A stretch of 64,000 nt of DNA from the NCBI RefSeq assembly GCF_002234675.1, contig NC_019859.2, forward strand, positions 14,929,002 to 14,993,001, in the 5' to 3' direction. The position numbers and the translations under genes are program-made. A model generated the notes under the pieces. The model searched no databases, was not told the origin of the DNA, and saw only the letters and a list, made by a program, of their open reading frames with translations. This stretch comes from Oryzias latipes (Eukaryota; Chordata; Actinopteri; Beloniformes; Adrianichthyidae). Shown piece by piece: positions 47,601 through 64,000 of the stretch. Numbering within the stretch: the stretch's first letter is position 1; every line of letters starts with the position of its first letter.

Positions 47601-50600
47601 TATATCGCAATAGTTCATTTGGAGATGCTTGTATTGATTTAAAATGCTGTCAGGATATTTATTTAATTATTTATTTTAGTTATTTTTATTCTTTATGAGC
47701 GTGATTTTTCCTTTGATCTTTAGTCCATTTTCCACATCCTTGAGTAGACTTTTCCATCTGTCAAACACCTAGAGATAAGATGAATGAGATGATGGAAACA
47801 AATTCACTTTAATGCAGACTCCTTTCTATTTATCTATTTTCTTTAAATCCAATGAACCCAATAAATTATATTAATTTTTGGATGACAACTACTTTTTGTT
47901 AGGGAGCAGCTGTTAGTTTGTTGCGGGTCTGGTATCAAAAGCGGCGAGTCTAAGCCCCGCCCCCACCTCGCTACCTGTTCGTTGTTTTCCCCCACGTGCA
48001 ACCCCCCCTCCAGCGTGTTCTACACAGACATACGGTCATTATAGCAGCAAGGTGACAGGATAGTAGGGGCCTCTTGATGCAAATTTAACTAATTTAGTCT
48101 ACGGGGAAAAAAGCCTTTTTTTTTGGGCGCTCATGTGTCCCCTACGAGATCGCTACTGACTGTCTTTCCAGAAAAAATTTCCATCCCATTACAGACTCTG
48201 GTCGGCGTTTACAGCTGCAGACACGCCCCCTCCTGCCTGCTTGCACTACCTGACAGTGTTAAAGGCACCACGACAATCTTAGAACATGATAGTTATTTTA
48301 CAAGAGCAAAGAGAGCCGCAGCACAGGCATGAAAGAGCTGCATGCGGCTCTGGAGCCGCTGGTTCCCGACCTCTGATCTATGGTGAAGAAAATCATAACG
48401 CTTTCACATCTCAAAGCTAAAAAACTAAAGTTATGTCTGGTTAAACGCCATGAATTAGGAGAAAAAAATAATTTCATGTCAAAAAGATATTTTAAGTCAG
48501 TATAGTAACACACAGAAAACATTGTTTAATTTTGAGGTTTAAAAACTTTTAAAAACTAATACAAGTTTAAAGTGTCTTAAGATCATGAGCTCAGTTGGTC
48601 CCTCTGCTGGGATAATGACAGATCACAGGGTTTCCAACACTTGTAGATACAAAAGTACTTCATGTACTTAAAAAATCTAGTAAATGTATGGATTGCTTTA
48701 TTTAAAGGAGTGTACATCACCTGTAGCAAAGGCCATGCCTAAGCATGTAGTGAACCCTGTGATGGCAAGAATGTCATCAAAACTGCCGGCGGCCATCAGC
48801 AGAGTGGGAATGCCCTTCTCCACGCCGTAACCCTGCTTCTGCAGCAGCAGCATGGAGGGAACCACCACCGCTGGACTCACAGCGGCCAGAACAAAACTAA
48901 AAACAACAGATTCATCTTACATGGAGATCTGAAAATCTAAAGGAAACATTTCTGAACAGAGCAGACATTTATGACCTGATAACTCCATCTATAAAAAGAT
49001 GCTGGACTTACAAAAGTGAAATTCTTACAGACAATGTAACCATGGAGAAGTTTGTAAGACTTAAACTTTGCTAAAACAAACCTTAATAATAAAAATTATG
49101 AATTGTATTTATATAGCACCTTTCTGGAAACCCAAGGTCGCCTTACAGATACAAAACAATTACAGTTACAAGAAAGATAAGTATAGTCTTAAATGTTGGC
49201 AGTACAGATTTTTGCAGTCATTTCCAAACCATAAATCTATTTCCAAAGTATAAATGTCTTAATTGGAGCAGGGAATTGTCATATTTGTTTAATTTCCTCA
49301 TGGGTGGACAGCTTTACATTCACATTCATTCCTTTATGCTGAGACTCAAGTGTCAGTCACCTCCCGTCATTGCATTTCATTTAAGATTAATTCATACATT
49401 CTGCATTGACAGACAGTTTATTGGCAGATGTCTTTACATTCACCAAAAACCTTCAAGAATTCTGTCATTTTTTAAGCCACAAGCTCTTTTTGCACACATT
49501 TGGTGGGAAGTGGGGGCGGGCTCACAACTCAGCTGCAAATTTCTTATAAACTCCTGCCCCCCTGCTGATATGTATGCCCAAGAAAACGACAAAGGTTTTA
49601 TAATTAAATACGGCATAAGCATCAGTAAAAGATCATTCAGAATAGATCATTTGACGATTGGAGTGGGATTGTAAAGATGGCAATCATTACAGATTAGGGG
49701 TCTTTGGTAAATTGCTGGGTTGTTTTCTGTCTTTGCAGAAATCAACAAAAAGGTCGGGATTCTTTTGTAAAAATTTGAGAGGTTAAAAAGAGGGTAAATC
49801 ACTGCATTAGAAAAACAGAATCTTAAGATTTAGATGGGGCAAAAAAAAATATCTACCCGAGAATGAAGCCCCACACCCAGGGTAAGCCCATGAGGAAGTG
49901 AGAGACCAGCGCTGTGGTGCAGGCCTCCACCAAGCAGGGACCAGCTGCCACGCGAACACACACAGCTTTTAATTTCTTCAGAGCCTGACAATTAAAAAAC
50001 AACAACACACAGTTAGCTCCTATTTAAACAGCTGCGTTAAAAAGTCAAATATAATCTCACCTTAGGATCCAGCCCCAAACCAGCTCTGGCCAGGATAACA
50101 GCCAGAGCGATATTCCTGAGAGAACCAGACCACCTGAAGTCAATATGCATGGCGTCTGTTACCACTGGGATGTTTCTCAGCGTTAAGCCCATCAGCAGCA
50201 TACCTGTGGCCCAGCAGAGAGATGGAAAACAGGAGAAGGGCCGATCATTTGTTTATTCTAGGTGGTTGTTTCTCACACAAAGGCAAGAATCACCTGCTGA
50301 CCCCTGAACTCAAACAGGAGATTGTCTTACAGCATCAGCATGAAAGCTGAACTAACACCCTTTTTTCTGTAAATAAAACACAACCAGGTTATAGTTGATG
50401 TAAAAGACCAATATTTGACCTTTTATAAACAGGAAAAGTAAGGATAAAAAGTGTGACAAGAGAAACTGTTCCAGAGTTGACACCCAGATTTATCATGGGA
50501 CAATAAAGATCTGAACTGATACAGTAAACTAATAAAGTTAAAGTTAAAGTCCCACTATCTGTCACACACTTGTGTGCTAAATTTGTTCTCCTCATTTGAC

Positions 50601-52118
50601 CCATCCCCTGGGGGAGCGGTGAGCAGCAGACACATTCGCGCTTGGGAACCTTTGAACATTTTTGATGAAATGACTTCCTCAAACCATGCCTTATCAGGAC
50701 CATCTGTATATTTTAAAAGAATCTTTGTGTTGAATCAGATCCTATGTGCAGTGGCATTTCATCCCAGGCTTTCAGAAAACACCAGGGTTTGAGTTTTGGT
50801 ACGGAACCATTGTTACTAAGCTTTAAGAGGTGGCTTATAGTGATCAAATGTAGGATATTCCTGCAGCCAGCAGATGACCCTCACTCAAACGCTACGACAT
50901 TGGTACCATTATGTCTTCTGATAGCCTTTTGTGTGGGTGGAAATCAGTTTACTGAAGTCTTTTTCTTTTGTGATGGGTGTAGATTTATGCAAGATGATAA
51001 GATATAATGCCAACCGGTCCAGACAGATTAGAAAGAGCTCCTTTGTAGATGACACAGATAAAAACGTGCCATTGTCCGCATTAAAAAAAAAGTGTTCTTA
51101 CTCACCTAGGAGCGGTGGAAATGGTGGTAATTTAGGCAGCCGGATGAGAGTGACTAGTTTGCCACCAACGACAGCGCAGATAAAAAGAACAGTGATGCCA
51201 AACAGGTTTCCATTTGGAAGACATTCCTCCCCTGTGATGGACCAAACCACCCCGAAGAGCACAGCTGCTAGAAGGACTAAAGAGACGGAGAAGATGGCGA
51301 CTTAAATACGGCAAAGTTTACTGAAATTAATTATAGACGATGTACATGCATCTATTTAAAATCTGTTTAAACATGTATTCCTGCATTACAGTTATACGCA
51401 GACTTTTATAGATAAAGCGATAAATAAATGCACTATGAACTCAGTGAAAAAACAGATGAGTTTACGATCAGATGAACTGGCTCACCTTTGGTAACCAGCG
51501 AGGCGAGCAGGCCCCTGGGCGGGCACGGGCAAATCTTGCGGAGCAAAGGGCAACAAACCACAGGTGGGTCTGTGTTGGTCCCGGCATCCACAACTGGGTT
51601 GCGAGGAATAAAATAGGTGGTCTCCTCGGTTACATTTGGAGTTGAGCAGCGCCGGACCACCACCTGGATCTGGTTAACGTTCAAGTGCTTTCAAAGAAAA
51701 AGAACAAGAAAGTTGTTGACATAGTGGACAACAAGTTTAGCTAAAAGGTCCTAAAACTGTACTGAGCAAAGAGAAGATCTTTTCTAGACATTTTGATGAA
51801 ACCTAAATTTACTGTGTCACTTGTAGAAAAAAAGAGGAGAGAGTCTAGCTAGAATAATTTTAGGTTCTAATTTTACAAGCAATTCTGGATAAATGTCCGA
51901 CTGCCTAGACTAAAGGAAATAAAATACACAATTCATTGTTGAGCAAAAAACGAGCCAAACTTTGACTTTACCTCTACATGGTTTGCAGCAGGTAAAGCGA
52001 TTCTGTCGAGCATTAGGGTGCCTGCTGGGCTTGGCAGTGGGCTGGGTACGGGGCTGGGGGGCGAGCTGTGTGGAGGGCTGGGTTCCACAGTGGCAGCTTT
52101 CTGCTGGCTGTCCTCCAT
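44653..52118 (-). CDS. slc9b2: Sodium/hydrogen exchanger 9B2 (NHA2-type cation/proton antiporter, 12 coding exons)
   Basis: Exons: 52118-51972, 51687-51486, 51276-51106, 50203-50061, 49984-49857, 48896-48721, 47302-47196, 46981-46832, 46740-46632, 45436-45300, 45206-45023 and 44714-44653. That is 1716 nt, 571 aa; all junctions are GT/AG and in frame. It is a membrane antiporter of the CPA2 superfamily exchanging Na+ or Li+ for H+ (mammalian NHA2: osteoclast, distal nephron, sperm and endosomal membranes). A soluble Ser/Pro-rich N-terminus (about residues 1-110) precedes a core of around 12 or more helices. Hallmarks seen: LPPFPPLLGML, ILARAGLGLD, VSPAVVVPSMLLLQ, the ion-binding Asp304-Asp305 in AAGSFDDILAITGF, GFPGSGGLCTL, FQPLLFGLIGAE and WIPKATVQAAIGSKALD. 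The C-terminus ends in an acidic tail. Human SLC9B2 is 537 aa; the excess is in the N-terminus. It could equally be called the single slc9b orthologue of SLC9B1/SLC9B2. Confidence 0.93.
46261..46566 (-). mobile_element. TTAA-family miniature element, copy G, in slc9b2 intron 9
   Basis: Left GGCCCACTCCCATGAAAA, right AGATGATCAAAGTGGGAC followed by ATAAA. The interior shares CTGATGATGGAGGACAT and CTCCTGCTCCTCTGCAGAAA with the other copies. A short TATATATA run sits at the common internal site. TTAA flanks are decayed. Confidence 0.55.
47490..48375. mobile_element. Non-autonomous hAT-type element, 886 bp, in slc9b2 intron 6
   Basis: Ends CATGGGTCGGCAACC (47490-47504) and GGTTCCCGACCTCTG (48361-48375) are inverted repeats. 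They are flanked by 8-bp direct repeats ATCTACGG (47482-47489) and ATCTATGG (48376-48383), which differ at one CpG position. Eight-base duplications and these ends fit hAT transposons. Sub-terminal GAGCCATTTGGATCAG and CATGCGGCTCTGGAGCCGC fit a common vertebrate hAT family. No transposase frame. Confidence 0.8.
49090..49165 (-). mobile_element. 3' end of a retroposon (antisense), slc9b2 intron 5
   Basis: TTTATATAGCACCTTTCTGG followed by AAACCCAAGGTCGCCTTACA is the reverse complement of a common fish LINE/SINE 3' end (TGTAAGGCGACCTTGGG ... GCTATATAAATA). Only the last ~75 bp is clear. Confidence 0.5.
49490..49675 (-). mobile_element. TTAA-family miniature element, copy H (partial)
   Basis: Shares AACTCCTGCCCCCCTGCTGA, AATAGATCATTTGACGATTG and GGAGTGGGATTGTAAAG with the right half of the other copies. 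The left half is missing or too diverged. Located in slc9b2 intron 5. Confidence 0.5.
50525..50655 (-). mobile_element. 3' end of a fish retroposon (antisense), slc9b2 intron 3
   Basis: TAAAGTTAAAGTTAAAGTCC, CATTTGACCCATCCCCTGGG and GAGCGGTGAGCAGCAGACAC form a block I recognise as a very common teleost LINE/SINE 3' end with an AACTTT-type tail. Limits are approximate. Confidence 0.5.
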
Positions 52119-52233
52119 GGCTGGAAGCAAACTTCCTTTCCTCCTTTGTCACAGTAGAAACCTGGAGACGGCGTGGGCCATCGCTGCTCACTTCATTCCT
52201 TCACTCCACTCCGGACTGAGGCGCCGTTTGAAC
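52119..52233 (-). other. slc9b2: slc9b2 5' UTR part of the start exon, with two short uORFs
   Basis: Upstream of the start ATG a plausible acceptor (pyrimidine-poor TTTAG) ends at about 52234. The leader contains a minimal uORF ATG-AAG-TGA at 52196-52188 and an 11-codon uORF (including its stop) at 52181-52149. The frame open from GTG at 52191 is not ATG-initiated, so I start the protein at 52118 (MEDSQQKAATVE). Splicing of the leader is inferred. Confidence 0.4.
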
Positions 52234-53529
52234 CTAAATCGCTTCAAAGGGAATGAGGGAGATCAAATAGCTGTTGTGTTCAAATTATAAGACAGCAACT
52301 GCATATGTAAATTAAGATATCATCTTTATTTACATTTTTTGTACCAAATACAGCAAAAGCAATACAAATACATGATGTCAGCTACTCACTAAATAGAAAA
52401 GGAACATCAAATGGTGTTTTAAAGACAAATCAAGCCTACATATGCAATTCATAACATGTAAATAAGGATTTTCACGTCATTAAAAACACTCCTAAGTGCT
52501 TCTTACACTTATAATAAATAAGGTCTTCATCAACTTCATCTTGAACATTAAAACTTCATCCAGGCCACGTCCTTCAGTCAGATAAGCTGGATTAAACAAG
52601 TTCCTTTTTTGTTTAATGCAACACAAAAATGAAATACTGAAAGAGACACCTCCATTCCAAGAACAACATGATCAGCAATCTCAGGAAAATTCAAAGAAAG
52701 CTCTTTTTACTTAAATTCAAGACAATCCATCCTATGTATTATTGAAGCATCTAAGCTGATAAATCCAAAAACATGTAGTTTTGTAGAAAAAAACTAATAG
52801 AGGTATAGTTCTTTGTGTATATTTAATACAACTTGAAGTAACCCTACCTACTACGATGTTTTGAAAGCTGCACACATGGCAACAGACGTCGGCTAATCCA
52901 ATTGTGAGCAAACCACACTACTTACAGCCCGACCATATGGTCCAATTTGGTTAGCAAGAAGAGCTTAAGTCACTGTGTTAAAACGCATGTATATGGAATT
53001 GGAGCTATATGTATGTGTGGTTAGTTTCTGCTAACCTCTGGCATTGTAGGTAAACCACGTCTCGTCCGGCAAGGGGGGAATGATGTAGGCGTAGTGAACA
53101 CAAACCACGTGACTGAGCAAAGAAATGAACCGTTACTAAATCCATTATCGGACATAATGTTTAGCTAGCATTAGCTAGTAGCCGGTTTGGATGTTAAGTC
53201 AAATATTTGACCCATTTGCTAATCCGCGCTGTTTTAACTACTACATGAGTTGAGCGTAAACAAAAAAACGATGCTCAATGAAAACCTCAAAATTATACAT
53301 TATTTTATATCAAATTGCTAACAAAGCTAGCAAAACGTGAAGTGATTTTTCACCTAAAAGTGCTCAATAATGTCAACACTAAGAAGGATGTGGGTGTCTC
53401 AGCTGCTAGCGCTTCCTTTTACTTCAGTTTGAGCAACTCCCACTCAACCCCCCCCTTTGCAAAATGTCAGCTGGCTCGTGCCTTCACGAGAGCTGGGCAC
53501 AAAACTTAAGAAAAAGGCACATAACCCAC

Positions 53530-53720
53530 CTGGTTTCGTAAATACCATCACAGGACGTGGAGTGTCATCTGCGCTTCGCCTTTTCAACGCACACCAGCTG
53601 GTGTCAGAGGAATGAGGCAGATTAGTGCTGGGAACACGATCCGCCCTCCTTCCCCCTCCCCGCGTGCGCTCCAGGAAAGGCGGGAGTGTGAAAGGTGAGG
53701 GGGCAACAGGTGAAAACTAG
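53530..53720 (-). promoter_or_regulatory. slc9b2: Candidate slc9b2 promoter and first non-coding exon
   Basis: A GC-rich, CpG-containing patch (53570-53700) lies between bdh2 and slc9b2. On the minus strand a good donor CCAG|GTGGGT ends at 53530 and could splice to the acceptor near 52234. No CDS lies here. The assignment is inferred from position, composition and the donor. Confidence 0.4.
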
Positions 53721-53842
53721 TAAAGCCACTTTACACCATCAAACCCTTTGGAAATCTGCAACATTCTTCCATATATCCTTTTGGTCACAGCAGTATCTTG
53801 TAAATAAATATTGGTCTGAAACAGACCATGTTTTCAAATGTT

Positions 53843-54023
53843 TTTATTATGTTTTCTAATCATCTGGCACATTTATTACACACATTTGAAGTACTGTATG
53901 CTGCATTATTTTCAACAATGATTCAAGTAATCTTCAACTAAGTAAAAACATCTACAGAATCACCATCAAGAAGTGCAGCTTCATTTTAATTTTGAATGAA
54001 AATTTCCAATCATAAAGGATTCT
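53843..54023 (-). other. bdh2: bdh2 3' UTR with candidate polyadenylation signals
   Basis: After the stop at 54024, AATAAA occurs on the minus strand at 53877-53872 and at 53848-53843, giving a short 3' UTR of about 150-200 nt. I looked for the CAGTG loop of an iron-responsive element, reported for mammalian BDH2, and saw none here. Confidence 0.5.
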
Positions 54024-59644
<5,621 letters not shown>

Positions 59645-59821
59645 GATGCACCTTTCACGGCGGCTGTGAAACAGGCGAAAATACAGCACTGATCAATAAG
59701 AAGATCATTATGATGATAAACACAAAACCTGTTTGTTCATTAGCTGTGTTCACTGTCTATTAAACAAACAGCTTTTATTGGGAAATCTGTGGCTGATGAC
59801 ATAAATGTTTCTAAATGAAGA

Positions 59822-59930
59822 GATACAAAGATTCAAGATTCAAAGGGTTTATTGTCATACGCACAGTGAGAAACGGGTTTCCCTGCACTATGAAATTCTT
59901 ACTTTGGTGTCTACTCCGAGTGCCAAAACC
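59822..59930 (-). mobile_element. 3' end of a fish retroposon (antisense), upstream of the bdh2 start exon
   Basis: AGATTCAAGATTCAAAGGGT and GTGAGAAACGGGTTTCCCTG plus CACTATGAAATTCTTACTT are the reverse complement of a common teleost 3' end with a TTGAATC-type tail. It lies in the leader intron of bdh2 if the split 5' UTR is right. Confidence 0.55.
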
Positions 59931-60553
59931 TATACAGGAAACTGAAAATTTGCACAAAACATACACACAAAAAACACAAGATGTCGTGCAAATTTCTATA
60001 TGCAAAGCAAAAAGTAAAAAAGAAATAAAAATAAAACGAGAAAAACCCATTTAAAGCAATAAATAACACAAGATAACAGCTAACTGTTAAAGATGATTGT
60101 GTGTGGCTGCACCAAGAAAAACAGGCCAGTAGCTTCCACTATTATCCATCCTATCATGGCTTATGAAAACTCACCAATCAGAATTATGTAACTCAGAATT
60201 TTCTAATAACTTCTGCAGACTTTACAGCATTTATAAATCACATTGATGACCATTTTAAGGATCACAGAACGCTAGTGACAGTTTCAAAGTCCCATGCTAT
60301 AAACCTTACAAACCTTTTAAGTAAATATTCTATTTGATAGCAGGTAATGTGAATGAGAGCTTATGCTGTATCTTATTAAACATGAACTTCGCCAATACGG
60401 TCTTTTCTCATCAGTTTCTTTCAAAGTAAAACATAAAGCTTAATTTCATGACGCTTTTATTTTGAAAACCAGACACCCTCTTTTAAGCTCTAACTAGGTT
60501 GCAACTAGAGTAAAATGTTAATAAATGATGGGACTCTTGACAATGACAATACT

Positions 60554-60589
60554 AAATGTTCTTGTAACGATTTCGTTACAAGAACATTT
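60554..60589. repeat. Perfect palindrome, 17-bp arms, 2-nt spacer
   Basis: AAATGTTCTTGTAACGA (60554-60570) and its exact complement (60573-60589) with TT between. It lies about 300 bases from the presumed bdh2 promoter. Confidence 0.85.
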
Positions 60590-60892
60590 TTACATTTTAA
60601 CGAAGTTTGCATTAAAATATCTTATATTAGAGAAAGTTCGCTAAAAGTTGCGTTAAAGCAAAAGAGAAGGGGATTTCAAACCACACGCAGCTCCTGCAAT
60701 GCGAACAAGGCCTATGATGAGACAACTGCGTGTTCACTCCGACAGCACGCATTTCTGTTATTAATACTTGCATAACACCGAGGACGACTTTTCATTACTA
60801 ACTAGAAATTACTTCGTGCTTTCATCCAAGCAATAACAAAAAGAAAACCCAAAACTGGTGGTCAAAACCACGGGAATTTGTTGAGAACTTAC

Positions 60893-61010
60893 TTTTTGGC
60901 TGCACAGCAATCACAACGACAGACGAAAGGGAAAAGACACGTGATGTCGTTCTTGGATTCCTATTGGTTCGAGACCAGGAAGTAGTTCCATAGAACCTGC
61001 TACACTTGGA
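60893..61010 (-). promoter_or_regulatory. bdh2: Candidate bdh2 promoter and first non-coding exon
   Basis: The coding start exon appears to open with an acceptor (TTTCACAG) just 5' of the ATG at 59644. A strong donor AAAAA|GTAAGT ends at 60893 on the minus strand and could be its partner. A CACGTG E-box lies near 60939 and a CCTATTGG box near 60960. The split leader is inferred from the splice signals only. Confidence 0.4.
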
Positions 61011-64000
61011 CTATGGAAGTTCAAAGTGGAAATGACCCAATCTACAAACCGTCACTGCATTGACTAAAGACAAAACAACTTTTATTTTTACACGTTTCTT
61101 TACAGGAGATTAGAGCCAATGTAAAAAAAGTTTTTTTTAAACGTTTTCCTCTTTATTGAAGGCTATTCCTTAAGTATGCTGCAGTTTACTAAAAGCACTT
61201 ACTCACTAAAAGTGGGAATGTTGTATAATTCAGTTTACCTTTGATATACAATCTTTATTTTGCAAATCTTAACTGTTTCCATTTTTGTCTGAGAATGTTT
61301 TCAGTTATACTTTCTGCATTACTTGTATTAGGTCTACGATAAACATGCTGTGCTAATATTCAGGTATACTTTTTAAAATAAACTTCAGTGTACAGTACTA
61401 CTTTTTGCTTAGGGATTTGTCCAGTCTTAATCTCCTCATCACACCTTCACTTTGAAATATTGGGGGGAAAAAAGAAAACATTCTGTTTGTTTTACCTTTG
61501 CAAAACATTTCGCATATTGAATGCAATGAAAAGTAAGTGAGTAAAGGTCATACCTAAAGGTTTCAATATTCAAACAAAAAAATCCCCCTTGATAAAAGTA
61601 GTACACTTAAAGTATATTTACTTGAGTGTTAGTATAAGTACTGTATATAAGTCATGTACAAGTAATGCAATAGTGATATTAACTCAATACTTCTTCAGAC
61701 TAAATTGTAACATTTTAAACTTACAACACATAGTTTATAATAATAATTTCAAGTATAGTGCATCACTTGTAGTATAGACTTATTTTTGTAATAGACTTAA
61801 GTAGACTACTTTCTGCTAAAGGAAGTCAAGCAAAAGTTCCCAGATGAACAGTTTGTTTATATCTGTTGCAAAAATCAATTCTTACATACATATTGAAGGG
61901 GTATTTATTGAATTGCAGAGTTTACAGGAATGAGCCTCAATATTTTTTCCAAATGCGTCAGTCATTGCTAACTGTGGGAAGACATTTTGCACAATCATCT
62001 GACTGCACCACAGACCGTTTATACAGCCATTATTTGCAAACTTTAAAGTGTGCAGTTTCACTAAGTATGTGCAATGTTTATACTGTAAAAGATCTTGTAT
62101 CTCATTTAAAAGATCGTCAGACACATTTAAACTAAAGTCTCAAAAAGTTTTTCAATCGTAAATAAATCTAAACATATTGGAATGCAACTATATATGTATT
62201 GTACTACTCCTTAATATTACCATATTTCACCTACTGAATAGAAATTTGAGGGAATAATTATAACTCATTACATTTTTCTCTTTTTACTTAAAACAAGCCA
62301 TCAGAATTGTACATAAAGCCGGATATCTTGATCATACAAACAATTTATTTTATCAATCTAGACTTTCAAAACTATATGACCTTGTGGATTTTTAAACTTT
62401 TATACAGAGCCAGTCGCCAAATCGTTACCATTCAATATAAAAAAACAGTTCTTAGAAAATGAAGGAGGCTACAGACTGAGGGGATGTAGAAACTTCAAGA
62501 TCAAATTGATAAGAACCACAAAGAAAAGTTTCTGTGTTGGTGTGTGGCACTAAACTATCAACGGGTTAAGTAATGAGCTCAAACAATGTTCAAATATTCA
62601 AGAAAATGTATAAAGAAACTGTGATTTCAGGATATGAAGATAAGAGGATTTAAGGATCAACAGGTGTTTGAATAATTTCAAAAACATGTGTGAACTTTAT
62701 TGTGGTAAAATAATCAGTTCTTTTAATTACAACCAAGTATTACATTGTAATGTGCAATAATGATTACTGAAATGTTTTAATTATAATCAATAAGCTATCA
62801 ATTTTGTTTACTTGATCTGCAATGTGTAGCAAAAATTAATGGTTTATTGTGATCATGTGTTCTAACGATAATCAATTATTATTACATATCGGTACCGTTA
62901 CTGTTTACTGAAATCATGAATGAATGTTTTCTGAAGATCATCAATCATTACTAGGTACTGGATTTTGTTACTTCAAGAGAATCTATCCGATCAGAACCGG
63001 ATTTAAAAACACTGTTAAACTATCAAATGAATGAACTCAGTAGGGGTGGGATTATTTAAGTTAGCTTCTTCCCACTCCTTTTCAAGCAATAAATCAAACT
63101 CTACTTAACTTTAGTTAATTATCTCTATATTTAATAAAGCAAATGTGATTTAAGTGACTTTTTGTTTTTTTGTCTTTTTAAACTATGCATTTCAACATTT
63201 TTGTAATGAGTTTGAAAAATATTTGTAATTTCTTTTTTTGCTTTGACTACAATGCTTGAAATAAATCAATAGATAAATTTAAAAAATAATCTAATATTGC
63301 AGAAGCAGGCCCGACATGTCTTCTTTTGAAACTGGTTGTGGACATGACGTGTTTAAGAAAAAGCATAATTTACTGCTTACACGTCTAGGAAGCATAAAGC
63401 AGGCTCATCTGAAAATTTTATTATGTATATGCTGCTTTTGAGGCCCATTTTTATAGGGTTCAGTTTTCTCAGACTTAAAGTTAGTGCTTCATGTGTTGCC
63501 ACAGATTTGAAATGTGTTTTTGACCTGTGTGAGTGTTAACTTCATGCTGTCAAAGAGCTTATTTGTCATTTTAAGACCACGTGAAGGAGGGATGCTCTGT
63601 ATCATGTCCAGTATCATGCGGTGTAGCTTTACAGATCGTGTCAGACCGTGGAACAAGTGAAAAAAATTATTAACGATTTGTGATCTTCACTGGTGTCCAT
63701 GGATTAAATGAAATGCTCTTCACCTTTACCCACCTGTGTTATGCTAGGGATAACCCGTCAATGTAAGGATCACGTCATCTGGACCCCATAGGATAGCACA
63801 GAAGACATCAACTATCATCAAATTCTAAAAAGAGAGGAATAGAAGAAGCCGACACCAACCGTGGACTGGCCTGTGAGACACCTGGTGCATCACAGCGCTG
63901 TCAACAGGCAACAACATCAGAAGAGGATTGAGCGGGAAAACCAAGTGAGTTATGAGTCTTTGCTCCAAAACAGAACATTTTTCTTTAACCTTAATACATT
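61011..64000. other. Upstream flank of bdh2, no gene recognised
   Basis: AT-rich. ORFs of 80-90 codons at 61866-62135 overlap on both strands and show no domain. At 63946-63955 CAAGTGAGT would serve as a plus-strand donor, and 63820-63950 is less AT-rich, so a non-coding first exon of a gene to the right is possible but unproven. Confidence 0.35.

Noticed and set aside
51910-52191. Longer slc9b2 start from GTG at 52191
   Set aside because: Not an ATG and in a different frame from exon 1 as spliced; the frame from the ATG at 52118 joins exon 2 with conserved phase.
63820-63955. Possible first exon ending at CAA|GTGAGT
   Set aside because: A single donor-like site without a coding frame or acceptor partner in the window; kept only as a remark.

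Overview
The window looks like nuclear DNA of a teleost fish, probably a medaka-like percomorph. The species is inference only. Genes are split into short exons with GT/AG introns. Non-coding DNA is AT-rich and dense in fish-type transposon remnants. Four protein-coding genes could be assembled exon by exon. All reading frames close across their splice junctions, and the predicted lengths match or lie near those of the vertebrate families.

Layout. 1-15.2 kb is intergenic: interspersed repeats, a degenerate LINE endonuclease-region remnant, two TTAA-flanked miniature elements, a full-length tRNA-derived SINE with target-site duplication, and an L1-like ORF2 fragment. 15.4-37.5 kb (minus strand) is suclg1, the succinyl-CoA ligase alpha subunit: nine coding exons, 324 aa, with repeat-filled introns including a dead Tc1-like transposon. 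39.5-42.4 kb (plus) is cisd2, an iron-sulfur CDGSH protein: three exons, 135 aa, with a GC-rich CCAAT/TATA-like promoter. 44.6-52.2 kb (minus) is slc9b2 (NHA2-type Na+/H+ antiporter): twelve coding exons, 571 aa. 54.0-59.6 kb (minus) is bdh2 (DHRS6-type short-chain dehydrogenase): nine coding exons, 245 aa. 61-64 kb has no gene I can support.

The order cisd2 - slc9b - bdh2 is the same as on human chromosome 4q24, so this is an old syntenic block. suclg1 lies elsewhere in human (2p11). The genes do not form one pathway, though three act in or near mitochondria or iron metabolism: suclg1 in the TCA cycle, cisd2 at ER/mitochondrial contacts as a 2Fe-2S protein, and bdh2 as a cytosolic dehydrogenase linked to ketone bodies and siderophore-like iron handling.

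No clearly undescribed system was found. The most notable structure outside genes is a family of short inverted-repeat elements flanked by TTAA (at least eight copies, several carrying the same decayed ORF start). One copy directly abuts a second TTAA-flanked family, which in turn contains a third nested element. Also notable are a hAT-type element with 8-bp duplications, a lysine replacing the glycine of the CDGSH motif in cisd2, a tiny uORF overlapping the suclg1 start codon, and three long perfect palindromes.
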